Shown piece after piece: positions 45,294 to 51,722 of a stretch of DNA of 51,722 nucleotides. This DNA is from Phycisphaerae bacterium (GTDB taxonomy: Bacteria > Chloroflexota > Anaerolineae > 4572-78 > J111): assembly GCA_028285035.1 (NCBI GenBank), contig JANQQF010000007.1, positions 1 through 51,722 on the forward strand, given 5' to 3'. Position numbers and translations under genes: made by a program. Position 1 is the stretch's first letter. Each line of letters starts with the position of its first letter. The notes below the pieces were generated by a model. It was given only the letters and a program-made list of their open reading frames with translations, searched no databases and was not told the DNA's origin.

Positions 45294-45468
45294 CGCCCGT
45301 TCAGGCGTGAAGGACGTTCATATACGAACGGGCGTTCAAATATGAGCGCCTACTCACACTGAAGGCCTGTTCGCATTGAAGCGAAAGTAGCTGGGACGTC
45401 TGGCTCAAGCACAACCGAACCTAAAACGGGGATCAACTTATTCTGTTGATCGCCGTTTCATCTTTTTT
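45294..45468 (+). ncRNA. Structured leader or small RNA ending in an intrinsic terminator
   Basis: Downstream of the promoter, CGCCCGTTC (45294-45302) can pair with GAACGGGCG (45326-45334), while GGCGTTCA (45331-45338) can pair with TGAGCGCC (45343-45350); the two use the same bases and exclude each other. TTCGC (45370-45374) can pair with GCGAA (45381-45385). The region ends in a 14-base-pair stem with one mismatch (45424-45437 and 45445-45458) plus six T (45463-45468). The terminator sits 14 bases before the HyuA ATG with GAGGA between them, the layout of transcription attenuation or a riboswitch. It does not match a riboswitch class I know; it may instead be an independent small RNA. Confidence 0.55.
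45424..45468 (+). terminator. Intrinsic terminator directly before the HyuA-type gene
   Basis: AAACGGGGATCAAC (45424-45437) and GTTGATCGCCGTTT (45445-45458) pair with a single G-G mismatch around a seven-base loop; TTTTTT follows. The next gene starts at 45483. Confidence 0.85.
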
Positions 45469-45482
45469 GAGGAATATTTGAT

Positions 45483-47480
45483 ATGTCAATTTTTCTAGGA
45501 ATTGATACTGGGGGCACCTATACTGATGCCGTTTTGTTTGATGATGCGGATGGGGTTATCACCTCAACCAAGGCTCTAACCACAAAACACGATTTATCAA
45601 TAGGGATTCGTGAGGCGTTTGATGCCGTTTTAACTGATCCACTCCCTGATATTCAACTCGTGTCCTTATCAACAACCTTGGCGACAAATGCGGTTGTTGA
45701 GGGTCGTCGCAGCCCAATTGCCTTACTCTTGCTGGGATATCACCCCGATGCCCTAAAGCAATCGGGCTTATCCCGGGCCCTTGGCAGTGACCCTGTCATA
45801 TTTATTGATGGCGGGCACAAAGCCCGGGGCGAAGAGCAAATGCCCTTGGACTTGGAAGCAGCGCGTGAGGCTATTTTGACCTATGCTTCCCAAGTATCAG
45901 CTTTTGCTATCTCTGGATATTTTTCGGTCCGCAACCCAAAACACGAATTGGCGGTAAAAGCCTTGGTTCGGGAATTAACCGACCTCCCTGTATCGTGTGG
46001 TCACGAGCTAACCTCGAACCTTGATGCTCCACGGCGGGCTGTAACGGTAGCCTTAAATGCCCGACTAATCCCCCTTTTACAACAGTTGATCTTAGCTGTT
46101 CAGGGGATGCTTGATGAGAAAAATATCGATGCGCCCCTAATGGTTGTGCAAGGAGACGGCTCCCTGATGAAGGCGGAGATGGCCTTGGAACGCCCTATCG
46201 AAACAGTGCTTTCTGGACCAGCGGCTAGCGTCGTTGGCGCAAAGCAATTGGCTACAGAAGATAACGTCTTTGTAGTTGATATGGGTGGCACTACTACCGA
46301 TATCGCGCTTCTGCGAGATGGTCAACCTGTTCTAGATAAGGCTGGGGCCGTTGTGGGTGGTTGGCAAACGATGGTTGAGGCGGTCGCCATTTATACTGTC
46401 GGGTTGGGTGGCGACAGCGAGGTGCGGATAGATGAACAGGAAGGGGTGGTGGTCGGCCCTCAGCGAGTGGTCCCGGTTAGCCTATTAGCCCACCAAGATC
46501 CAAAGATCCTGGAAATTCTCCAAGAACAAATGAAAGAGCCAGTGATCGATCGTTTTGCCGGACGATTTATTATGCGCCAACAAGGCGGAACGGCTACGGA
46601 CCATCGACTTTCCAGGGCACAAAGCGAAATTTGGGATCGGTTGCAAGAAGGACCGATCCCAATGCACGATTTGGTGGAAAATCGGCTGTTGAAACGAGGG
46701 ATGGAACGGCTACTCAAACGAGGGTTGGTCATTGCCAGTAGTCTGACCCCAAGTGATGCCGCTCATGTCTTGGGGCTTCAGAAACATTGGGAGCCTGAGG
46801 CGGCTAAATTGGGGACGGCGCTTTGGATACGTCATTTGGATCGTAAGGCAACTGGCTCACCGAAAGAAATCGAGCAATTTTGTCACAAAATTATTGATCA
46901 GGTCGTGGTTCAATCTGGGCGAGCTTTGGTTGCCTCGGCTTTGGCTGAAACAGACCAACTCAACTTAGATGATTATGCCTCCATTCGCCGCGTGCTAGTC
47001 GATCGAGCAATGACCAGTCTGAGAGAGGCCGATCCCCTGATTGAGCTAAAATTGTACATGCACCGCCCTATCGTTGCGATTGGGGGCCCAGTCCAGACCT
47101 ACTATCCGCAGGTAGCCGAACATCTACACACCCGGCTGGTCATTCCCCCCCATGCCGAAATTGCAAATGCCGTTGGCGCTGTGGCGGGCGGGATTATGCA
47201 ACGAATCGAGGGTCTGATCCGCCCCGTCGGTGAAGATATATTCCGGGTCCATTTACCGACAGGCAACACAGACTTCCGAGACTTGACGAAGGCTGATGAA
47301 TATGTCACGGTCGAGGTCAGCAAGTTGGCCAAGCTTGAGGCAGAACGGGCCGGGGCTGGGGAAATACAGGTCAAAATCTCACGCAAGGATGTGATTGTTC
47401 CGGTCAGTGATGGTGAGGAAATGTTGGTTGAGATTGTGGTGCGGGCAACAGCGACGGGACGACCAAGGTTAGGGAAGTAG
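45483..47480 (+). CDS. Hydantoinase/oxoprolinase (HyuA)-family protein
   Basis: 665 residues with the ASKHA-type ATP-binding fold of HyuA/OplAH: N-terminal phosphate loop FLGIDTGGTYTDAVLFD, then STTLATNAVVEGR, GHELTSNLDAPRRAVTVALNARLIPLL, ETVLSGPAASVVGAK and VFVVDMGGTTTDIALL. Family members use ATP to open hydantoins or 5-oxoproline or to activate ketones, normally with a HyuB partner. No HyuB lies in the window, so the reaction is unknown. Residues about 340-470 form a charged, winged-helix-like insert (EIWDRLQEGPIPMHDLVENR). GAGGA lies nine bases before the ATG, after the terminator. It converges on the 7TM gene with a six-base gap. Confidence 0.85.
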   Translation: MSIFLGIDTGGTYTDAVLFDDADGVITSTKALTTKHDLSIGIREAFDAVLTDPLPDIQLVSLSTTLATNAVVEGRRSPIALLLLGYHPDALKQSGLSRALGSDPVIFIDGGHKARGEEQMPLDLEAAREAILTYASQVSAFAISGYFSVRNPKHELAVKALVRELTDLPVSCGHELTSNLDAPRRAVTVALNARLIPLLQQLILAVQGMLDEKNIDAPLMVVQGDGSLMKAEMALERPIETVLSGPAASVVGAKQLATEDNVFVVDMGGTTTDIALLRDGQPVLDKAGAVVGGWQTMVEAVAIYTVGLGGDSEVRIDEQEGVVVGPQRVVPVSLLAHQDPKILEILQEQMKEPVIDRFAGRFIMRQQGGTATDHRLSRAQSEIWDRLQEGPIPMHDLVENRLLKRGMERLLKRGLVIASSLTPSDAAHVLGLQKHWEPEAAKLGTALWIRHLDRKATGSPKEIEQFCHKIIDQVVVQSGRALVASALAETDQLNLDDYASIRRVLVDRAMTSLREADPLIELKLYMHRPIVAIGGPVQTYYPQVAEHLHTRLVIPPHAEIANAVGAVAGGIMQRIEGLIRPVGEDIFRVHLPTGNTDFRDLTKADEYVTVEVSKLAKLEAERAGAGEIQVKISRKDVIVPVSDGEEMLVEIVVRATATGRPRLGK

Positions 47481-47486
47481 AGGTTT

Positions 47487-49448
47487 TTATTTAGCGACCG
47501 TTTCTGGCGTTGTCGTAATAGTACTCCCATTCGACTCCATCTCACTGAGGGTGCGGGCAACCTCTTCGATGGCTAGTTTTTGCTTACGATAAAGATCGGC
47601 CTCGCTCATTGCCAATCGCTGGGCAATATCACGGACCCGCATTCCTTGGACAAATTTAAAATCAAGAATATTGTACATCAACCACTCGGCGGTGGTGTGA
47701 TGACGTTCGCCATCAGGACGTTGGTTTTCAATGGCTTGCCCCAGCACAGAGCGCAACGCCCGTACAGCATTACCATCGTGTTCAGCCAAGGCCTCCTGAA
47801 CCACGCGCAGCCCAAGCAGAGGGCTGTTGGTCAGCTTTGGGCCGCCCCAGTAGTGAGTCAAGGCATCGCGCACCATTTTTGGGAAATCCTGTTCATGAAT
47901 TGGGCTATCGGCTAATACCGCCAAGCTAGGGGAGCCGGTATAGCGGGCGGCGCTACGAAGTCGCTGAACCTTTTCGATTTCAGGAATGATGTTGTTCAGG
48001 GCATCAAATACCTCACGTTGCAGACGGCGATCCTCAAGCGCCATCTCCACTTGAGACACGAGTTCGGACATCGCTTCTTCTTCCTCTGGCGTTAAATCAT
48101 AGGTGTCCGAGCGAGCCTCTAAGCCCAGTAAGCCAAGAAAATGATTGCGAGCCTTATCCTGAAGTAAAACAAACCAAAACTCATTTTGAATGATGAAATA
48201 GTATCCAGTATTTCCATTGCGATCTGTGACCAGATCATTAACATTAATCTCAGCCACGGCTCGTTCAATTCGCTCCAGATCACCGACATACGTTTCCAAA
48301 CGGGGCCCTTGTCGTGCGCCAAGATTGTAGACAAATCCGGTGTCTATACGCAATATTTCACACTGAGCGGTTAACACGTTCTCCAGGGCTTGCTGCAAAT
48401 CATTTGTTGTCACCAGCCGTCGGTCTAATTCCGTAATCCAGGCAATTTCCTCCCGATCCTGAGGGAAGAGCAACCGATCAATCGTTGACTTGGCACTGCT
48501 AATAAATTGCTCACCCAACACAATCACCATCACAATAGCTGTCGCCAGCATAAACTCACGGGGCAGGCCAAAAATTATGTCACGACCAGGGAAGGCCAGG
48601 AAAACAAAAATGACCAATGTCGCCACGACCGTTCCACGTAGAAAAAAGTGAACAAGATCGTGTTTTACCACCCGATCAGGGGACAAGGCTCCAAAAAAGG
48701 CAACGCTATAAGCCATCACCATAATCATCGAGCCAATCCCGATATTCCCCAGGAAGAGTGTACTCAACAAAATGACCGAGGGGAGATTGGAGGCCCCGCC
48801 AGCGATGAGCATGTACGGGAAAACCCCGAGAGCGGGCGCGGCAAAGGTGATGGCCAACATCGTCATTCGGCGTCGAATGCCAGGCGTCAAACAGCGAGCC
48901 CGAGCAATATAAATTTTGTAAAGCCCCCAAGCTACGGTTGTGTAAAAGTAGACGGTGAAGACCCAGAAGAAAGGACCCGCCCGAAATTGGGTAATGCCAG
49001 GGGAGTAAAAGGGATTACGGACAAGGTGCTCGGTTTGGATCGCTAACAAAACCAGAAAAAATCCAAAGACATAAGCCGTGATGACGGTAAAGCGACGGCG
49101 TGAGGAATGGGCGTTTGTCATTCGTAGCAGGGCATCCGCGAAATGAAGATAAGCAGCGGGCATAAAGGCAATGCCGATCCATTGAAACTTTAGCCAAGCC
49201 GTCGCCGCTTCAACATTCTCCACCGTAAACAAGGCCACATCACCGGCATAGGTAAAACAAACACACGCCAACAGGATAGCAAAACTGCGGCCCACCGCCG
49301 TTTTACGATTTTTCGTCAAGGTGTAAACAAATAAAGAGAACGCCAAAATGATAATAGCGGCGGACAGAATTTCATTCAATCGAGATAAGACAAAAATAGG
49401 GTCAGTTAGATTTTCTAACATAGGATCATTACAATCATCTCCCGCCAT
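47487..49448 (-). CDS. 7TM sensor-like membrane protein with GAF-like and HTH-like C-terminus
   Basis: 653 residues. The first 320 hold about nine hydrophobic spans, of which the first seven match the N-terminal 7TM sensor region of some histidine kinases (LNEILSAAIIILAFSLFVYTL, FQWIGIAFMPAAYLHFADAL). After about residue 325 comes a cytoplasmic region: LTELDRRLVTTNDLQQALE-type helix, a GAF-like domain (about 345-470), a coiled coil, and at the end VRDIAQRLAMSEADLYRKQK, an HTH of sigma-70 region-4 type. There is no kinase H-box or ATPase. A membrane-tethered regulator is possible; this is inference. ATG 49448 has AAGGA upstream. Confidence 0.78.
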   Translation of the reverse strand: MAGDDCNDPMLENLTDPIFVLSRLNEILSAAIIILAFSLFVYTLTKNRKTAVGRSFAILLACVCFTYAGDVALFTVENVEAATAWLKFQWIGIAFMPAAYLHFADALLRMTNAHSSRRRFTVITAYVFGFFLVLLAIQTEHLVRNPFYSPGITQFRAGPFFWVFTVYFYTTVAWGLYKIYIARARCLTPGIRRRMTMLAITFAAPALGVFPYMLIAGGASNLPSVILLSTLFLGNIGIGSMIMVMAYSVAFFGALSPDRVVKHDLVHFFLRGTVVATLVIFVFLAFPGRDIIFGLPREFMLATAIVMVIVLGEQFISSAKSTIDRLLFPQDREEIAWITELDRRLVTTNDLQQALENVLTAQCEILRIDTGFVYNLGARQGPRLETYVGDLERIERAVAEINVNDLVTDRNGNTGYYFIIQNEFWFVLLQDKARNHFLGLLGLEARSDTYDLTPEEEEAMSELVSQVEMALEDRRLQREVFDALNNIIPEIEKVQRLRSAARYTGSPSLAVLADSPIHEQDFPKMVRDALTHYWGGPKLTNSPLLGLRVVQEALAEHDGNAVRALRSVLGQAIENQRPDGERHHTTAEWLMYNILDFKFVQGMRVRDIAQRLAMSEADLYRKQKLAIEEVARTLSEMESNGSTITTTPETVAK

Positions 49449-49486
49449 TCAGTCATCCTTCAAGCGAGAGCCTTTAATCTTTTCAA

Positions 49487-50014
49487 CTAAATTGAGCGTG
49501 TAAAAAACAAAGCAATATCGCCATTGAGGTAATAACGTTCATTGTAACCGCAATACTGAAAACCGTGCTTTTGCGCGAAACAGATGGCCGGATAATTTTT
49601 TGTTTGCAATTCGAGGGTGATTTGGCCTAAATGACGATGCAACGCCCATTCATGAGCGGCTTGCAACAGGCGGGTCGCTATCCCCTGACGACGGTAAGGC
49701 GAAGCGACGGCTAAATTCGCGATCCACAACATATTTTGCCAGCGGTTAGGAATCGCATCAATAAAGGCAACCACCTCTTTACCATCATTGAGGACAAAAA
49801 AGCACCCTTTTTGTTCCCAATGATCAACAAATTCCTCGGGCAGCCGAGGGTAATCGACCCGCATCGGTCGAGGTAAACGGACAGTATCAAAATGAATATC
49901 GGTGGCTCGCTCCGTTTCATTGGTCCGCATCTGCCAGACATAGTCCGTCACGTAGGTCATATTTAATTGGCAACAAGCATTAACATCTGCTAGCTTGGCT
50001 AGACGAGGCTGCAT
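49487..50014 (-). CDS. GNAT-family N-acetyltransferase
   Basis: 175 residues with the GNAT fold. The acetyl-CoA loop is YRRQGIATRLL (about residues 113-123), preceded by LWIANLAVASP and followed by ITLELQTKNYPAICFAQKHGFQYCGYNERYY, the typical C-terminal part of RimI-like enzymes. The acceptor is unknown. It lies 38 bases upstream of the 7TM gene on the same strand. Confidence 0.9.
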   Translation of the reverse strand: MQPRLAKLADVNACCQLNMTYVTDYVWQMRTNETERATDIHFDTVRLPRPMRVDYPRLPEEFVDHWEQKGCFFVLNDGKEVVAFIDAIPNRWQNMLWIANLAVASPYRRQGIATRLLQAAHEWALHRHLGQITLELQTKNYPAICFAQKHGFQYCGYNERYYLNGDIALFFTRSI

Positions 50015-50213
50015 ATCAAATCGCTTTTTTCAAAATTGTGTACAGGCGATTCTAGCATTCGGCTGAGGAATTGGCAAGCAATTTGGGGTGGGGGAGTGGT
50101 GGAATAGTTTCAGTCTCCCTCTGGCTTGGGGAATATTCAGCGTAGTCGGCAATTATTTGCTGGATTATTTATCTGTGTGATTTACCTTAACCCTAAACAA
50201 ACGCATCAACAGT

Positions 50214-50694
50214 TCAATCATTTTCATCTGCCAACTCTAGAGCTTGTTGATACAATCTTTTTCCAATTCTGATTCGATGGGAAATCAGTTTGTCTAAACT
50301 CGATTTAATTTCGTTAATATGATCTATTTTTTTTGCTTGCAATAATCCCAATCGTACCAATCGGATGCAAGCCGTGCAATTTAGCTATCTTACGTCCTTT
50401 CACATCATCAATCAGGACATTGTTGATCTCATCCTCTAAAGCCAAAGCGATGACCTCGGCCTCGCCTTTATCAACATCCTTACTCAAAAGTTGGACTGCT
50501 ATTTTATTTTGAACAATTTTAATTCTATCAGTGGCAAATATCTTAAGTTGTTTAGAATAAGGCTTGCCCCACGCTGAAGCTTCTTCAAAAACACCCTGCG
50601 GAATATAAATTTCATCAAAAATCAATGGCAATAGTTCCAACTGTCCCAATATAGCAAAACCGATCAGGGGTGAGGTATTGGTCACAATCTTCAT
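50214..50694 (-). pseudogene. DUF3368 (PIN-like) toxin gene frameshifted in an A8 run
   Basis: The open frame from ATG 50694 (MKIVTNTSPLIGFAILGQL, PQGVFEEASAWGK, VDKGEAEVIALALE, VLIDDVKGRKIAKLHGLHPIGTIGIIASK) is a VapC-like PIN-domain toxin of the DUF3368 family but ends early at 50314. Right at the end is a run of eight A (minus strand, 50334-50327). Removing one base there continues the family C-terminus (IDHINEIKSSLDKLISHRI, then RLYQQALELADEND) to a stop at 50214, giving about 159 residues, the usual size. The gene overlaps its antitoxin gene by four bases. The shift may be real inactivation, slippage that restores product, or a base-calling error. Confidence 0.82.
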
Positions 50695-50954
50695 GTATCA
50701 AAGCTTTCAAGCTCTTGACTCAACTCTACAGTATCGTAATCAATCAAATCAATGGCGTGATGATCTAACTCAATCAAAAATCTTTCAAGACTCATTTCTG
50801 CCAATTCAGCCGCTTGCCCAAATGAAAGTTTATGATTTCGGAATAATTCTAAAGCCGTCAGTAGACGCATCTGACTCACAAACTCATCTTGGCTTTGATT
50901 CAACGCTTGTAAAATACGTTCTGATATTTGAAAGCTTATCTGAGTTACACTCAT
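50691..50954 (-). CDS. UPF0175-family antitoxin
   Basis: 87 residues. TALELFRNHKLSFGQAAELAEMSLERFLIELDHHAIDLIDYD matches the UPF0175 family, a helix-turn-helix-like DNA-binding antitoxin found with DUF3368 toxins. GAGGA lies seven bases upstream of ATG 50954. The stop overlaps the toxin start (ATGA). It should neutralise the toxin and repress the pair's promoter. Confidence 0.88.
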   Translation of the reverse strand: MSVTQISFQISERILQALNQSQDEFVSQMRLLTALELFRNHKLSFGQAAELAEMSLERFLIELDHHAIDLIDYDTVELSQELESFDT

Positions 50955-51189
50955 CTGTTTATCCTCATTCTGTTAAATGTCCACGATGTAGAGTCTATTA
51001 TAGCTGGTCTCTTGAGGCAACAAAAGTTCAGACAATTTCTACTTTTGGATGGGTGGTGGGAGATTGTGTTATCATTAATTATTCTGTCTATGAAAAGTTC
51101 TAATCTGACTTTAGATGTAATTAAATAGGAGCTATTATACTTCAATAATATGATAGTAAATCTATGACCAAATACTATTGAATACTTTA

Positions 51190-51606
51190 TTACAACTCAT
51201 CCCATTGATAAAAAATATTTCCAGCTTTATCTTTTTTCAACTTAAAGTTATCAATATTTGTTTTTGCATTCTTTTCAAAGTATCCACCTACCCTCAATCC
51301 CAAATAAAACACTTCGCTAAGCTGCTCCTCAAATATCTTCTTCAAATCCTCTTGAGACTCATACTCACCTAGAACAGCAATTAGTTCTTCTACCTGCTTC
51401 GGAATGGTTTCTTTGACAACAATCACAACTCTATTAATGTCGAGATCTAAAGTCGCCAAACCTTCGCCTAACTGTTCAGAACTGATTTCCTCATTAAGAG
51501 CATTTTCTGTTAAATCTATAGCTCGTTCATAATCCTCAATTTGATTAACAACTCGAAGTGTTATTTGATCTGCTTGTTTTGCTTCTATTTCTTTAAGGAT
51601 ATACAA
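51190..51606 (-). CDS. Adaptor-domain protein, 5'-truncated, related to the N-terminus of 1312-2331
   Basis: 138 residues from TTG 51606. IEAKQADQITLRVVNQIEDY followed by ERAIDLTENALNEEIS lines up with REAKAGASADLKLLNQIEDH and KQAIELIEDALRTELT of the protein at 1312. The same frame stays open upstream and gives KLLKKNLYILKE, matching QQVRKNLEILQE, so the domain begins before the TTG; no ATG or GTG start is available in that frame before a TAG, so the 5' end looks lost. Residues about 60-138 are helical and then contain GYFEKNAKTNIDNFKLKK, unrecognised. No effector domain follows. Confidence 0.6.
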   Translation of the reverse strand: MYILKEIEAKQADQITLRVVNQIEDYERAIDLTENALNEEISSEQLGEGLATLDLDINRVVIVVKETIPKQVEELIAVLGEYESQEDLKKIFEEQLSEVFYLGLRVGGYFEKNAKTNIDNFKLKKDKAGNIFYQWDEL

Positions 51607-51701
51607 GTTTTTTTTGAGGAGTTTAAGAACGTATACGAAAATCCTGTCTGGTAAAATAGAGGGTAGGAAAAGCCTCTAAAAAACCAAACAGGAGAAGGAT
51701 A

Positions 51702-51722
51702 TTGTCGCACGAAAATCAAATA
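51702..51722 (+). CDS. Start of a gene at the window edge, possibly a transposase
   Basis: AGGAGAAGG (51690-51698) precedes TTG 51702, which opens the frame MSHENQI up to the window end. The spacing (seven bases from AGGAG) is good. Only seven codons are visible. It is divergent from the truncated adaptor gene, about 95 bases away, which would fit the left end of an insertion sequence. The identity is a guess. Confidence 0.35.

Noticed and set aside
1..51722. CRISPR array, tRNA, rRNA or prophage
   Set aside because: No regularly spaced repeat family, tRNA cloverleaf or rRNA signature was recognised on reading; no phage structural genes were seen.

Overview
The window looks like a chromosomal segment of a bacterium of the Chloroflexota (Anaerolineae/Caldilineae-like). 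The evidence is indirect: the gene content and intermediate GC; a mevalonate-pathway block built from an archaeal-type thiolase/HMG-CoA synthase/DUF35 trio plus a class II HMG-CoA reductase; fused SecDF; two Lgt paralogues; large FHA/STAND ATPases; and secreted proteins ending in a short LPxx(I/V/F)-type tail. No rRNA or tRNA gene was recognised, so the taxonomy is inference.

Layout. 150-7997: an accessory block with a zinc-ribbon orphan, an adaptor+FGE-sulfatase-fold protein, a SIR2-like protein, an FHA-STAND membrane protein and a paralogous smaller STAND protein; it resembles NTP-dependent conflict/signalling systems. 8184-9316: overlapping Nudix and HIT genes, followed by an attC-like palindrome. 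9657-13887 (minus): DUF35, thiolase, HMG-CoA synthase and HMG-CoA reductase, giving acetyl-CoA to mevalonate. 14563-21006 (minus): SecDF, a small Rdx/SelW-type selenoprotein read through an in-frame TGA, Lgt, an alkaline-phosphatase-superfamily hydrolase and a second Lgt, i.e. protein export and lipoprotein maturation. 21233-25791 (plus): thioredoxin-like protein, Crp/Fnr regulator, a fused PP2C phosphatase/anti-sigma kinase, two STAS proteins and a CheY-like receiver (a partner-switching module). 25859-30130 (minus): ClpC, ribosomal S1-like protein, RidA. 30364-32308 (plus): guaB and trmL. 32510-45019: three secreted proteins sharing a C-terminal motif, interleaved with an M24 peptidase, RimO, a MacB-like ABC pair and an M48 protease. 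45264-47480: a canonical promoter, a densely structured leader ending in an intrinsic terminator, then a lone HyuA-type gene. 47487-50014 (minus): a 7TM sensor-like protein and a GNAT acetyltransferase. 50214-51722: a UPF0175/DUF3368 toxin-antitoxin pair with a frameshifted toxin, an orphan adaptor domain homologous to the one at 1312, and the start of another gene at the window edge, possibly in a mobile element.

The most notable points are (1) the selenoprotein at 17236-17481, with a CxxU motif and a hairpin 11 nt after the UGA; (2) the structured RNA leader at 45294-45468; (3) the shared C-terminal tail of three secreted proteins; (4) the STAND/SIR2/FGE operon and the recurrence of its adaptor domain at the other end of the window.
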